From Hippophae tibetana (lineage: Eukaryota > Streptophyta > Magnoliopsida > Rosales > Elaeagnaceae), in the NCBI GenBank assembly GCA_037013495.1, contig CM072810.1, positions 34,067,843-34,131,842 of the forward strand: a DNA stretch of 64,000 bases, in the 5' to 3' direction. Shown here in pieces: positions 21,389 through 37,119 of this stretch; within the stretch, counting starts at the first letter, position 1, and every line of letters starts with the position of its first letter. The notes beneath the pieces are model-generated. The model did not search any database. It was not told the origin of the DNA and saw nothing but the letters and a program-made list of their open reading frames with translations. The position numbers were made by a program, and so were the translations under genes.

Positions 21389-24300
21389 GTGGTCTTACCG
21401 CAGATCTTTTTGACACAATTGTTAGGAATGATGACTCTAATACCAATGAAGAGAAATGGGATCTACTTTCCTAGAGATTTAGTAAATTTCTTAGATAGAA
21501 TTAACCCTTTTTTAGGGGTTTTAGAAAAACATAATCTGAGCTCTAAAATGATTATTTCAATGAATTTAGAGTTGTACTTCTTCCAAACAACATTAAATAT
21601 TTTGCAGAACACTCATATAGGTATTTAAGCTGCAAAATAAACCTAGAACTGCGATGTTGACCAAAAATATTGAACGCTATATCAAGCAAGACTATGAAAC
21701 TTGGAACAAATTCTAATCATGTTTTTCAAACATTATCAACTACTCGTACAATTTGGGTGGAACTATCAGGAAAGAGAAGTAGATTGAGAAATTCCTTACT
21801 AGCTTACCTTATCATTTTCAAGCAAAAGTTACCTTGCTTAAATACATGAAAAATCCTTGTGAACTTACTGTTAAATGAATCACTTGGGCAAGTATTCAAA
21901 CTGCATCACTTGTATCCAATATGTCAGCCATCCAATTTCGAGGACGGCAAGAGCTTGGCTTTATAGACATCAATGATGGTGGTCTTAGCAAAGATCTTTT
22001 TGAAACAATTGTTAGAAATGATGACTCTAATACCAATGAAGAGAAATGGGATCTACTTTCCCAGAGATTTACTAAATTTCTTAGATAGAATTAACCCTTT
22101 TTTAGGGGTTTTAGAAAAAAATAATCCAAACTCTAAAATGATTATTTCAATTAATTTAGAGTTGTACTTCTTCCAAACAACATGAAATATTTTGCAGACC
22201 ACTCATATAGGTATTTGAGCTACAAAATAAACCTAGAACTACGAATTGATTAAAAATATTGAACACTATATCAAGCAAGAGGATGTAACTTTGACCAAAT
22301 TCTAATCATGTTTTTCAAACATTATCAACTACTCGTACAATTTGGGTGGACCTATCAGGAAAGAGAAGTAGATTGAGAAAATCCTTGCAAGCTTACCTTA
22401 TTATTTTCTAGCAAAAGTTACCTTGCTTAAATACATGAAAAATCCTTGTGAACTTACTATTAAATGAATCACTTGGGCAAGTATTCAAACTGCATCACTT
22501 GTATCCAATATGTCACCATCCACTTTCGATGACGGAAAGAGCTTGGCTTTATAGACATCAAGGATAGTGCTCTTACCGCAGATCTTTTTGACACAATTGT
22601 TAGGAATGATGACTCTAATACCAATGAAGAGAAATGGGATCTACTTTCCTAGAGATTTAGTAAATTTCTTAGATAGAATTAACCCTTTTTTAGGGGTTTT
22701 AGAAAAACATAATCTGAGCTCTAAAATGATTATTTCAATGAATTTGGAGTTGTACTTCTTCCAAACAACATTAAATATTTTGTAGACCACTCATATAGGT
22801 ATTTAAGCTGCAAAATAAACCTAGAACTGCGATGTTGACCAAAAATATTGAACGCTATATCAAGCAAGACTATGAAACTTGGAACAAATTCTAATCATGT
22901 CTTTCAAACATTATCAACTACTCATACAATTTGGGTGGAACTATCAAGAAAGAGAAGTAGATTGAGAAATTCCTTACTAGCTTACCTTATCATTTTCAAG
23001 CAAAAGTTACCTTGCTTAAATACATGAAAAATCCTTGTGAACTTACTGTTAAATGAATCACTTGGGCAAGTATTCAAACTGCATCACTTGTATCCAATAT
23101 GTCAGCCATCCAATTTCGAGGACGGCAAGAGCTTGGCTTTATAGACATCAATGATGGTGGTCTTAGCAAAGATCTTTTTGAAACAATTGTTAGAAATGAT
23201 GACTCTAATACCAATGAAGAGAAATAGGATCTACTTTCCCAGAGATTTACTAAATTTCTTAGATAGAATTAACCCTTTTTTAGGGGTTTTAGAAAAAAAT
23301 AATCCCAGCTCTAAAATGATTATTTCAATGAATTTAGAGTTGTACTTCTTCCAAACAACATGAAATATTTTGCAGACCACTCATATAGGTATTTGAGCTA
23401 CAAAATAAAAATAGAACTACGAATTGATTAAAAATATTGAACTCTATATCAAGCAAGAGGATGAAACTTTGACCAAATTCTAATCATGTTTTTCAAACAT
23501 TATCAACTACTCGTACAATTTGGGTGGACCTATCAGGAAAGAGAAGTAGATTGAGAAAATCCTTGCAAGCTTACCTTATTATTTTCTAGCAAAAGTTACC
23601 TTGCTTAAATACATGAAAAATCCTTGTGAACTTACTATTAAATGAATCACTTGGGCAAGTATTCGAACTGCATCACTTGTATCCAATATGTCACCATCCA
23701 CTTTCGATGACGGAAAGAGCTTGGCTTTATAGACATCAAGGATAGTGGTCTTACCGCAGATCTTTTTGACACAATTGTTAGGAATGATGACTCTAATACC
23801 AATGAAGAGAAATGGGATCTACTTTCCAGGATATTTACTAAATTTCTTAGATTGAATTAACCCTTTTTTAGGGGTTTTAGAAAAAAATAATCCGAGCTCT
23901 AAAATGATTATTTCAATGAATTTAGAGATGTACTTCTTCCAAACAACATGAAATATTTTGCAGACCACTCATATAGGTATTTGAGCTGCAAAATAAACCT
24001 AGAACTACGATGTTGACAGAAAATATTGGACGCTATATCAAGCAAGAGTATGAAACTTGGAACAAATTCTAATCATCTTTTTCAAACATTATCAACAACT
24101 CGTACAATTTGTGTGGAACTATCAGGAAAGAAAAGTAGATTGAGAAATTCCTTACTAGCTTACCTTATCATTTTCAAGGAAAAGTTACCTTGCTTAAATA
24201 CATGAAAAATCCTTGTGAACTTACTGTTAAATGAATCACTTGGGCAAGTATTCAAACTGCATCACTTGTATCCAATATGTCAGCCATCCAATTTCGAGGA

Positions 24301-26102
24301 CGGCAAGAGCTTGGCTTTATAGACATCAATGATGGTGGTCTTACCGCAGATCTTTTTGACACAATTGTTAGGAATGATGACTCTAATACCAATGAAGAGA
24401 AATGGGATCTACTTTCCTAGAGATTTAGTAAATTTCTTAGATAGAATTAACCCTTTTTTAGGGGTTTTAGAAAAACATAATCTGAGCTCTAAAATGATTA
24501 TTTCAATGAATTTAGAGTTGTACTTCTTCCAAACAACATTAAATATTTTGCAGACCACTCATATAGGTATTTAAGCTGCAAAATAAACCTAGAACTGCGA
24601 TGTTGACCAAAAATATTGAACGCTATATCAAGCAAGACTATGAAACTTGGAACAAATTCTAATCATGTTTTTCAAACATTATCAACTACTCGTACAATTT
24701 GGGTGGAACTATCAAGAAAGAGAAGTAGATTGAGAAATTCCTTACTAGCTTACCTTATCATTTTCAAGCAAAAGTTACCTTGCTTAAATACATGAAAAAT
24801 CCTTGTGAACTTACTGTTAAATGAATCACTTGAGCAAGTATTCAAACCGCATCACTTGTATCCAATATGTCAGCCATCCAATTTCGAGGACGCCAAGAGC
24901 TTGGCTTTACAGACATCAATGATGGTGGTCTTAGCAAAGATCTTTTTGAAACAATTGTTAGAAATGATGACTCTAATACCAATGAAGAGAAATAGGATCT
25001 ACTTTCCCAGAGATTTACTAAATTTCTTAGATAGAATTAACCCTTTTTTAGGGGTTTTAGAAAAAAATAATCCCAGCTCTAAAATGATTATTTCAATGAA
25101 TTTAGAGTTGTACTTCTTCCAAACAACATGAAATATTTTGCAGACCACTCATATAGGTATTTGAGCTACAAAATAAACCTAGAACTACGAATTGATTAAA
25201 AATATTGAACTCTATATCAAGCAAGAGGATGAAACTTTGACCAAATTCTAATCATGTTTTTCAAACATTATCAACTACTCGTACAATTTGGGTGGACCTA
25301 TCAGGAAAGAGAAGTAGATTGAGAAAATCCTTGCAAGCTTACCTTATTATTTTCTAGCAAAAGTTACCTTGCTTAAATACATGAAAAATCCTTGTGAACT
25401 TACTATTAAATGAATCACTTGGGCAAGTATTCGAACTGCATCACTTGTATCCAATATGTCACCATCCACTTTCGATGACGGAAAGAGCTTGGCTTTATAG
25501 ACATCAAGGATAGTGGTCTTACCGCAGATCTTTTTGACACAATTGTTAGGAATGATGACTCTAATACCAATGAAGAGAAATGGGATCTACTTTCCAGGAT
25601 ATTTACTAAATTTCTTAGATTGAATTAACCCTTTTTTAGGGGTTTTAGAAAAAAATAATCCGAGCTCTAAAATGATTATTTCAATGAATTTAGAGATGTA
25701 CTTCTTCCTAACAACTTTAAACATTTTGCAGACCACTCATATAGGTATTTGAGCTGCAAAATAAACCTAGAACTGCGATGTTGACAGAAAATATTGGACG
25801 CTATATCAAGCAAGAGTATGAAACTTGGAACAAATTCTAATCATCTTTTTCAAACATTATCAACAACTCGTACAATTTGTGTGGAACTATCAGGAAAGAA
25901 AAGTAGATTGAGAAATTCCTTACTAGCTTACCTTATCATTTTCAAGCAAAAGTTACCTTGCTTAAATACATGAAAAATCCTTGTGAACTTACTGTTAAAT
26001 GAATCACTTGGGCAAGTATTCGAACTGCATCACTTGTATCCAATATGTCAGCCATCCACTTTTGAGGACGGCAAGAGCTTGGCTTTATAGACATCAAGGA
26101 TA
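21389..26102 (+). repeat. Higher-order repeat, pattern pq-pqr-pqr
   Basis: Three monomer types alternate. p has TTACCGCAGATC with CCTAGAGATTTAGTAAAT (21389, 22567, 24335). q has GGTGGTCTTAGCAAAG and TTTTTGAAAC (21979, 23157, 24923). r has TTACCGCAGATC with CCAGGATATTTACT (23745, 25513). This gives a dimer followed by two trimers of ~1.77 kb. Confidence 0.78.
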
Positions 26103-29100
26103 GTGGTCTTAGCAAAGATCCTTTTGAAACAATTGTTAGAAATGATGACTCTAAATCCAATGAAGAGAAATGGGATCTACTTTCCAATAGATTTACTAAA
26201 TTTCATAGATAGAATTAACCCTTTTTTAGGGGTTTTAGAAAAAAATAATCCGAGCTCTAAAATGATTATTTCAATGAATTTAGAGATGTACTTCTTCCAA
26301 ACAACATGAAATATTTTACAGACCACTCATATAGGTATTTGAGCTGCAAAATAAACCTAGAACTGCGATGTTGACCAAAAATATTTAACGCTATATCAAG
26401 CAAGAGTATGAAACTTGGAACAAATTCTAATCATGTTTTTCAAACATAATCAACTACTCGTACAATTTGGGTGGAACTATCAGGAAAGAGAAGTAGATTG
26501 AGAAATTCTTTACTAGCTTACCTTATCATTTTCAAGCAAAAGTTACCTTGCTTAAATACATGAAAAATCCTTGTGAACTTACTGTTAAATGAATCACTTG
26601 GGCAAGTATTCGAACTGCATCATTTGTATCCAATATGTCAGCCATCCACTTTCGAGGACGGAAAGAGCTTCGCTTTATAGACATCAAGGATAGTGGTCTT
26701 AGCGAAGATCTTTTTGAAACAATTGTTAGAAATGATGACTCTAATACCAATGAAGGGAAATGGGATCTACTTTCGCAGAGATTTACTAAATTTCTTAGAT
26801 AGAATTAACCCTTTTTTAGGGGTTTTAGAAAAAAATAATCCCAGCCCTAAAATGATTATTTCAATGAATTTAGAGTTGTACTTCTTCCAAACAACATGAA
26901 ATATTTTGCAGACCACTCATATAGGTATTTGATCTAGAAAATAAACCTAGAACTACGAAGTTGATTAAAAATATTGAACTCTATATCAAGCAAGAGGATG
27001 AAACTTTGACCAAATTCTAATCATGTTTTTCAAACATTATCAACTACTCGTACAATTTGGGTGGACCTATCAGGAAAGAGAAGTAGATTGAGAAATTCCT
27101 TACTAGCTTACCTTATCATTTTCAAGGAAAAGTTACCTTGCTTAAATACATGAAAAATCCTTGTGAACTTACTCTTAAATGAATCACTTGGGCAAGTATT
27201 CAAATTGCATCACTTGTATCCAATATGTCAGCCATCCAATTTCGAGGACGGCAAGAGCTTGGCTTTATAGACATCAATGATGGTGGTCTTAGCAAAGATC
27301 TTTTTGAAACAATTGTTAGAAATGATGACTCCAATACCAATGAAGAGAAATGGGATCTACTTTCCCAGAGATTTACTAAATTTCTTAGATAGAATTAACC
27401 CTTTTTTAGGGGTTTTAGAAAAAAATAATCCCAGCCCTAAAATGATTATTTCAATGAATTTAGAGTTGTACTTCTTCCAAACAACATGAAATATTTTGCA
27501 GACCACTCATATAGGTATTTGATCTAGAAAATAAACCTAGAACTACGAAGTTGATTAAAAATATTGAACTCTATATCAAGCAAGAGGATGAAACTTTGAC
27601 CAAATTCTAATCATGTTTTTCAAACATTATCAACTACTCGTACAATTTGGGTGGACCTATCAGGAAAGAGAAGTAGATTGAGAAAATCCTTGCAAGCTTA
27701 CCTTATCATTTTCTAGCAAAAGTTACCTTGCTTAAATACATGAAAAATCCTTGTGAACTTACTATTAAATGAATCACTTGGGCAAGTATTCGAACTGCAT
27801 CACTTGTATCCAATATGTCACCATCCACTTTCGATGACGGAAAGAGCTTGGCTTAATAGACATCAAGGATAGTGGTCTTAGTGAAGATCTTTTTGGCAAA
27901 ATTGTTAGGAATGATGACTCTAATACCAATGAAGAGAAATGGAATCTACTTTCCAGGAGATTTACTAAATTTCTTAGATTGAATTAACCCTTTTTTAGGG
28001 GTTTTGGAAAAAAATAATCCGAGCTCTAAAATGATTATTTCAATGAATTTAGAGATGTACTTCTTCCAAATAACTTTAATTATTTTGCAGACCACTCATA
28101 TAGGTGTTTGAGCTGCAAAATAAACCTAGAACTGCGATGTTGACAGAAAATATTGGACGCTATATCAAGCAAGAGTTTGAAACTTGGAACAAATTCTAAT
28201 CATCTTTTCCAAACATTATCAACTACTCATACAATTTGGGTGGAACTATCAAGAAAGAGAAGTAGATTGAGAAATTCCTTACTAGCTTACCTTATCATTT
28301 TCAAGCAAAAGTTACCTTGCTTAAATACATGAAAAATCCTTGTGAACTTACTCTTAAATGAATCACTTGGGCAAGTATTCAAATTGCATCACTTGTATCC
28401 AATATGTCAGCCATCCAATTTCTAGGACGGCAAGAGCTTGGCTTTATAGACATCAATGATGGTGGTCTTAGCAAAGATCTTTTTGAAACAATTGTTAGAA
28501 ATGATGACTCTAATACCAATTAAGAGAAATGGGATCTACTTTCGCAGAGATTTACTAAATTTCTTAGATAGAATTAACCCTTGTTTAAGGGTTTTAGAAA
28601 AAAATAATCTGAGCTCTAAAATGATTATTTCAATGAATTTAGAGATGTACTTCTTCCAAATAACTTTAATTATTTTGCAGACCACTCATATAGGTATTTG
28701 AGCTACAAAATAAACCTAGAACTGCGAAGTTGACCAAAAATATTGAACACTATATCAAGCAAGAGTATGAAACTTGGAACAAATTCTAATCATGTTTTTC
28801 AAACATTATCAACTACTCGTACAATTTGGGTAGAACTATCAGGAAAGAGAAATAGATTGAGAAATTCCTTACTAGCTTACCTTATCATTTTCAAGCAAAA
28901 GTAACCTTGCTTAAATACATGAAAAATCCTTGTGAACTTACTATTAAATGAATCACTTGGGCAAGTATTCGAACTGCATCACTTGTATCCAATATGTCAG
29001 CCATCCACTATCGAGGACGGCAAGAGCTTGGCTTTATAGACATCAAGGATAGTGGTCATAGCAAAGATGTTTTTGACACAATTGTTAGAAATGATGACTC

Positions 29101-30231
29101 TAATACCAATGAAGAGAAATAGGATCTACTTTAACAGAGATTTACTAAATTTCTTAGATAGAATTAACCCTTTTTTAGGGGTTTTAGAAAAAAATAATCC
29201 GAGCTCTAAAATGATTATTTCAATGAATTTAGAGATGTACTTCTTCCAAACAACATGAAATATTTTGCAAACCACTCATATAGGTATTTGAGCTAAAACA
29301 TAAATCTAGAAATACGAAGGTGACCAAAATTTTTGAACGCTATATCAAGCAAGAGTGTGAAACTTGGAACAAATTCTAATCATGTTTTTCAAACATTATC
29401 AACTACTCGTACAATTTGGGTGGACCTATCAGGAAAGAGAAGTAGATTGAGGAATTCGTTACTAGCTTACCTTATCATTTTCAAGCAAAAGTTACCTTGC
29501 TTAAATACATGAAAAATCCATGTGAACTTACTATTAAATGAATCACTTGGGCAAGTTTTCGAACTGCATCACTTGTATCCAATATGTCACCCATCCACTT
29601 TCGAGGAAGGAAAGAGCTTCGCTTTATAGACATCAAGGATAGTGGTCTTAGCGAAGATGTTTTTGACACAATTGTTAGAAATGATGACTCTAATACCAAT
29701 GAAGGGAAATGGGATCTACTTTCGCAGAGATTTACTAAATTTCTTAGATAGAATTAACCCTTTTTTAAGGGTTTTAGAAAAACATAATCCGAGCTCTAAA
29801 ATGATTATTTCAATGAATTTAGAGTTGCACTTCTTCCAAACAACATGAAATATTTTGCAAACCACTCATATATGTATTTGAGCTACAAAATAAACCTAGA
29901 ACTGTGAAGTTGACCAAAAATATTGAACACTATATCAAGCAAGAGTATGAAACTTGGAACAAATTCTAATCATGTTTTTCAAACATTATCAACTACTCGT
30001 ACAATTTGGGTAGACCTATCAGGAAAGAGAAATAGATTGAGAAATTCCTTACTAGCTTACCTTATCATTTTCAAGCAAAAGTTACCTTGCTTAAATACAA
30101 GAAAAATCCTTGTGAACTTACTATTAAATGAATCACTTGGGCAAGTATTCGAACTGCATCACTTGTATCCAATATGTCAGCCATCCACTTTTGAGGACGG
30201 CAAGAGCTTGGCTTTATAGACATCAAGGATA

Positions 30232-33200
30232 GTGGTCTTAGCAAAGATCTTTTTGACACAATTGTTAGAAATGATGACTCTAATACCAATGAAGAGAAAT
30301 GGGATCTACTTTCCCATAGATTTACTAAATTTCATAGATAGAATTAACCCTTTTTTAGGGGTTTTAGAAAAAAATAATCCGAGCTCTAAAATGATTATTT
30401 CAATGAATTTAGAGTTGTACTTCTTCCAAACAACATGAAATATTTTGCAGACCACTCATATAGGTATTCGAGCTACAAAATAAACCTACAACTGCGAAGT
30501 TGACCAAAAAATTGAACGCTATATCAAGCAAGAGTATGAAACTTGGAACAAATTCTAATCATGTTTTTCAAACATTATCAACTATTCGTACAATTTTGGT
30601 GGAACTATCAGGAAAGAGAAGTTGATTGAGAAATTCTTTACTAGCTTACCTTATCATTTTCAAGCAAAAGTTACCTTGCTTAAATACATGAAAAATCCTT
30701 GTGAACTTACTATTAAATGAATCACTTGGGCAAGTATTCGAACTGCATCACTTGTATCCAATATGTCAGCCATCCACTTTCGAGGACGGCAAGAGCTTAG
30801 CTTTATAGACATCAAGGATAGTGGTCTTAGCAAAGATGTTTTTGACACAATTGTTAGAAATGATGACTCTAATACCAATGAAGAGAAATGTAATCTACTT
30901 TCCCAGAGATTTACTAAATTTCTTAGATAGAATTAACCCTTTTTTAGGGGTTTTAGAAAAAAATAATCTGAGCTCTAAAATGATTATTTCAATGAATTTA
31001 GAGTTGCACTTCTTCCAAACAACATGAAATATTTTGCAGACCACTCATATAGGTATTTGAGCTACAAAATAAACCTAGAACTGCGAAGTTGACCAAAAAT
31101 ATTGAACGCTATATCAAGCAAGAGTAGGAAACTTGGAACAAATTCTAATCATGTTTTTCAAACATTATCAACTACTCGTACAATTTGGGTAGAACTATCA
31201 GGAAAGAGAAATAGATTGAGAAATTCCTTACTAGCTTACCTTATCATTTTCAAGCAAAAGTTACCTTGCTTAAATACATGAAAAATCCTTGTGAACTTAC
31301 TATTAAATGAATCACTTGGGCAAGTATTCGAACTGCATCACTTGTATCCAATATGTCAGCCATCGACTTTTGAGGACGGCAAGAGCTTGGCTTTATAGAC
31401 ATCAAGGATAGTGGTCTTAGCAAAGATCTTTTTGACACAATTGTTAGAAATGATGACTCTAATACCAATGAAGAGAAATGGGATCTACTTTCCCATAGAT
31501 TTACTAAATTTCATAGATAGAATTAACCCTTTTTTAGGGGTTTTAGAAAAAAATAATCCGAGCTCTAAAATGATTATTTCAATGAATTTAGAGTTGTACT
31601 TCTTCCAAACAACATGAAATATTTTGCAGACCACTCATATAGGTATTCGAGCTACAAAATAAACCTACAACTGCGAAGTTGACCAAAAAATTGAACGCTA
31701 TATCAAGCAAGAGTATGAAACTTGGAACAAATTCTAATCATGTTTTTCAAACATTATCAACTATTCGTACAATTTTGGTGGAACTATCAGGAAAGAGAAG
31801 TTGATTGAGAAATTCTTTACTAGCTTACCTTATCATTTTCAAGCAAAAGTTACCTTGCTTAAATACATGAAAAATCCTTGTGAACTTACTATTAAATGAA
31901 TCACTTGGGCAAGTATTCGAACTGCATCACTTGTATCCAATATGTCAGCCATCCACTTTCGAGGATGGCAAGAGCTTAGCTTTATAGACATCAAGGATAG
32001 TGGTCTTAGCAAAGATGTTTTTGACACAATTGTTAGAAATGATGACTCTAATACCAATGAAGAGAAATGTAATTTACTTTCCCAGAGATTTACTAAATTT
32101 CTTAGATAGAATTAACCCTTTTTTAGGGGTTTTAGAAAAAAATAATCTGAGCTCTAAAATGATTATTTCAATGAATTTAGAGTTGCACTTCTTCCAAACA
32201 ACATGAAATATTTTGCAAACCACTCATATATGTATTTGAGCTACAAAATAAACCTAGAACTGCGAAGTTGACCAAAAATATTGAACACTATATCAAGCAA
32301 GAGTATGAAACTTGGAACAAATTCTAATCATGTTTTTCAAACATTATCAACTACTCGTACAATTTGGGTAGAACTATCAGGAAAGAGAAATAGATTGAGA
32401 AATTCCTTACTAGCTTACCTTATCATTTTCAAGCAAAAGTTACCTTGCTTAAATACAAGAAAAATCCTTGTGAACTTACTATTAAATGAATCACTTGGGC
32501 AAGTATTCGAACTGCATCACTTGTATCCAATATGTCAGCCATCCACTTTTGAGGACGGCAAGAGCTTGGCTTTATAGACATCAAGGATAGTGGTCTTAGC
32601 AAAGATCTTTTTGACACAATTGTTAGAAATGATGACTCTAATACCAATGAAGAGAAATGGGATCTACTTTCCCATAGATTTACTAAATTTCATAGATAGA
32701 ATTAACCCTTTTTTAGGGGTTTTAGAAAAAAAAAATCCGAGCTCTAAAATGATTCTTTCAATGAATTTAGAGTTGTACTTCTTCCAAACAACATGAAATA
32801 TTTTGCAGACCACTCATATAGGTATTCGAGCTACAAAATAAACCTACAACTGCGAAGTTGACCAAAAAATTGAACGCTATATCAAGCAAGAGTATGAAAC
32901 TTGGAACAAATTCTAATCATGTTTTTCAAACATTATCAACTATTCGTACAATTTTGGTGGAACTATCAGGAAAGAGAAGTTGATTGAGAAATTCTTTACT
33001 AGCTTACCTTATCATTTTCAAGCAAAAGTTACCTTGCTTAAATACATGAAAAATCCTTGTGAACTTACTATTAAATGAATCACTTGGGCAAGTATTCGAA
33101 CTGCATCACTTGTATCCAATATGTCAGCCATCCACTTTCGAGGACGGCAAGAGCTTAGCTTTATAGACATCAAGGATAGTGGTCTTAGCAAAGATGTTTT

Positions 33201-33768
33201 TGACACAATTGTTAGAAATGATGACTCTAATACCAATGAAGAGAAATGTAATCTACTTTCCCAGAGATTTACTAAATTTCTTAGATAGAATTAACCCTTT
33301 TTTAGGGGTTTTAGAAAAAAATAATCTGAGCTCTAAAATGATTATTTCAATGAATTTAGAGTTGCACTTCTTCCAAACAACATGAAATATTTTGCAGACC
33401 ACTCATATAGGTATTTGAGCTACAAAATAAACCTAGAACTGCGAAGTTGACCAAAAATATTGAACGCTATATCAAGCAAGAGTATGAAACTTGGAACAAA
33501 TTCTAATCATGTTTTTCAAACATTATCAACTACTCGTACAATTTGGGTAGAACTATCAGGAAAGAGAAATAGATTGAGAAATTCCTTACTAGCTTACCTT
33601 ATCATTTTCAAGCAAAAGTTACCTTGCTTAAATACATGAAAAATCCTTGTGAACTTACTGTTAAATGAATCACTTCGGCAAGTATTCGAACTGCATCACT
33701 TGTATCCAATATGTCAGCCATCGACTTTTGAGGACGGCAAGAGCTTGGCTTTATAGACATCAAGGATG
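30232..33768 (+). repeat. Dimeric higher-order repeat, 3 x 1,179 bp
   Basis: Two monomer types alternate three times. One starts at 30232, 31411 and 32590 (CCCATAGATTTACT, ATTCGAGCTAC). The other starts at 30821, 32000 and 33179 (GCAAAGATGTTTTTGAC, GAAATGTAAT). The spacing is exactly 1,179 bp. The middle copy differs from the outer two at ~32215-32460, where it shares CATATATGTATTTGAG and TACAAGAAAAATCC with 29860-30110, four monomers upstream. Confidence 0.82.
30559..30927 (+). pseudogene. Decayed gag-like (UBN2/copia-type) reading frame inside a satellite monomer (clearest example)
   Basis: This frame is open for 53 codons, has one TGA at 30718-30720, then is open for 69 codons to the TAG at 30928. 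The first part reads FSNIINYSYNFGG, then EKLIEKFFTSLPYHFQAKVT and KNPCELTIK. The spacing of the Leu, SLP, aromatic and KVT positions matches my knowledge of the UBN2/Retrotran_gag_2 domain of plant copia-type Gag. The second part ends in a (D/N)EE...LL..RFTKFL block, like the segment that precedes the zinc knuckle in such Gags. The same frame, with one or two more stops, is present in the other monomers; in most of them the last block reads EEKWDLL. This copy lacks the TAG most monomers have in AAG-TAG-ATT, reading TTG instead. It is not a functional gene. Family assignment is by eye. Confidence 0.5.
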
Positions 33769-36700
33769 GTGGTCTTAGCAAAGATCTTTTTGAAACAATT
33801 GTTAGAAATGATGACTCTAATACCAATGAAGAGAAATGGGATCTACTTTCCCAGAGATTTACTAAATTTCATAGATAGAATTATCCCTTTTTTAGGGGTT
33901 TTAGGAAAAAATAATCCGAGCTCTAAAATGATTATTTCAATGAATTTAGAGTTCTACTTCTTCCAAACAACATGAAATATTTTGCAGATCACTCATACAG
34001 GTATTTGAGCTACAAAATAAACCTACAACTGCGAAGTTGACCAAAAAATTGAACGCTATATCAAGCAAGAGTGTGAAACTTGGAACAAATTCTAATCATG
34101 TTTTTCAAACATTATCAACTATTCGTACAATTTTGGTGGAACTATCAGGAAAGAGAAGTAGATTCAGAAATTCTTTACTAGCTTACCTTATCATTTTCAA
34201 GCAAAAGTTACCTTGCTTAAATACATGAAAAATCCTTGTGAACTTACTATTAAATGAATCACTTGGGCAAGTTTTCGAACTACATCACTTGTATCCAATA
34301 TGTCAGCCATCCACTTTCGAGGACGGAAAGAGCTTCGCTTTATAGACATCAAGGATAGTGGTCTTAGCGAAGATCTTTTTGACACAATTGTTAGAAATGA
34401 TGACTCTAATACCAATGAAGAGAAATGGGATCTACTTTCCCAGAGATTTACTAAATTTCATAGATAGAATTAACCCTTTTTTAGGGGTTTTAGAAAAAAA
34501 TAATCTGAGCTCTAAAATGATTATTTCAATGAATTTAGAGTTATACTTCTTCCAAACAACATGAAATATTTTGCAGACCACTCATATAGGTATTTGAGCT
34601 ACAAAATAAACCTACAACTGCGAAGTTAACCAAAAAATTGAACGCTATATCAAGCAAGAGTATGAAACTTGGAACAAATTCTAATCATGTTTTTCAAACA
34701 TTATCAACTATTCGTACAATTTTGGTGGAACTATCAGGAAAGAGAAGTAGATTGAGAAATTCTTTGCTAGCTTACCTTATCATTTTCAAGCAAAAGTTAC
34801 CTTGCTTAAATACATGAAAAATCCTTGTGAACTTACTATTAAATGAATCACTTGGGCAAGTATTCGAACTGCATCACTTGTATCCAATATGTCAGCCATC
34901 CACTTTCGAGGACTGCAAGAGCTTGGCTTTATAGACATCAAGGATAGTGGTCTTAGCAAAGATCTTTTTGACACAATTGTTAGAAATGATGACTCTAATA
35001 CCAATGAAGAGAAATGGGATCTACTTTCCCAGAGATTTACTAAATTTCATAGATAGAATTAACCCTTTTTTAGGGGTTTTAGGAAAAACTAATCCGAGCT
35101 CTAAAATGATTATTTCAATGAATTTAGAGTTGTACTTCTTCCAAACAACATGAAATATTTTGCAAACCACTCATATAGGTATTTGAGCTAAAACCTAAAT
35201 CTAGAAATACGAAGGTGACCAAAATTTTTGAACGCTATATCAAGCAAGAGTGTGAAACTTGGAACAAATTCTAATCATGTTTTTCAAACATTATCAACTA
35301 CTCGTACAATTTGGGTGGACCTATCAGGAAAGAGAAGTAGATTGAGAAATTCCTTACTACCTTACCTTATCATTTTCAAGCAAAAGTTACCTTGCTTAAA
35401 TACATGAAAAATCCTTGTGAACTTACTATTAAATGAATCACTTGGGCAAGTTTTCGAACTGCATCACTTGTATAAAATATGTCAGCCATCCACTTTCGAG
35501 GACGGCAAGAGCTTGGCTTTATAGACATCAAGGATAGTGGTCTTAGCGAAGATCTTTTTGACACAATGGTTAGAAATGATGACTCTAATACCAATAAAGA
35601 GAAATGGGATCTACTTTAACAGAGATTTACTAAATTTCTTAGATAGAATTAACCCTTTTTTAGGGGTTTTAGGAAAAAATAATCCGAGCTCTAAAATGAT
35701 TATTTCAATGAATTTAGAGATGTACTTCTTCCAAACAACATGAAATATTTTGCAAACCACTCATATAGGTATTTGAGCTAAAACATAAATCTAGAAATAC
35801 GAAGGTGACCAAAATTTTTGAACGCTATATCAAGCAAGAGTGTGAAACTTGGAACAAATTCTAATCATGTTTTTCAAACATTATCAACTATTCGTACAAT
35901 TTTGGTGGAACTATCAGGAAAGAGAAGTAGATTGAGAAATTCTTTGCTAGCTTACCTTATCATTTTCAAGCAAAAGTTACCTTGCTTAAATACATGAAAA
36001 ATCCATGTGAACTCACTATTAAATGAATCACTTGGGCAAGTTTTCGAACTGCATCACTTGTATCCAATATGTCAGCCATCCACTTTCGAGGACTGAAAGA
36101 GCTTCGCTTTATAGACATCAAGGATAGTGGTCTTAGCGAAGATGTTTTTGACACAATTGTTAGAAATGATGACTCTAATACCAATGAAGGGAAATGGGAT
36201 CTACTTTCGCAGAGATTTACTAAATTTCTTAGATAGAATTAACCCTTTTTTAGGGGTTTTAGGAAAACATAATCCGAGCTCTAAAATGATTATTTCAATG
36301 AATTTAGAGATGTACTTCTTCCAAACAACATGAAATATTTTGCAAACCACTCATATAGGTATTTGAGCTAAAACATAAATCTAGAAATACGAAGGTGACC
36401 AAAATTTTTGAACGCTATATCAAGCAAGAGTGTGAAACTTGGAACAAATTCTAATCATGTTTTTCAAACATTATCAACTACTCGTACAATTTGGGTGGAC
36501 ATATCAGGACAGAGAAGTAGATTGAGAAATTCTTTACTAGCTTACCTTATCATTTTCAAGCAAAAGTTACCTTGCTTAAATACATGAAAAATCCATGTGA
36601 ACTTACTATTAAATGAATCACTTGGGCAAGTTTTCGAACTGCATCACTTGTATCCAATATGTCAGCCATCCACTTTCGAGGACGGAAAGAGCTTCGCTTT

Positions 36701-37119
36701 ATAGACATCAAGGATAGTGGTCTTAGCGAAGATGTTTTTGACACAATTGTTAGAAATGATGACTCTAATACCAATGAAGGGAAATGGGATCTACTTTCGC
36801 AGAGATTTACTAAATTTCTTAGATAGAATTAACCCTTTTTTAAGGGTTTTAGAAAAACATAATCCGAGCTCTAAAATGATTATTTCAATGAATTTAGAGT
36901 TGCACTTTTTCCAAACAACATGAAATATTTTGCAAACCACTCATATAGGTATTTGAGCTACAAAATAAACCTAGAACTGCGAAGTTGACCAAAAATATTG
37001 AACACTATATCAAGCAAGAGTATGAAACTTGGAACAAATTCTAATCATGTTTTTCAAACATTATCAACTACTCGTACAATTTGGGTAGAACTATCAGGAA
37101 AGAGAAATAGATTGAGAAA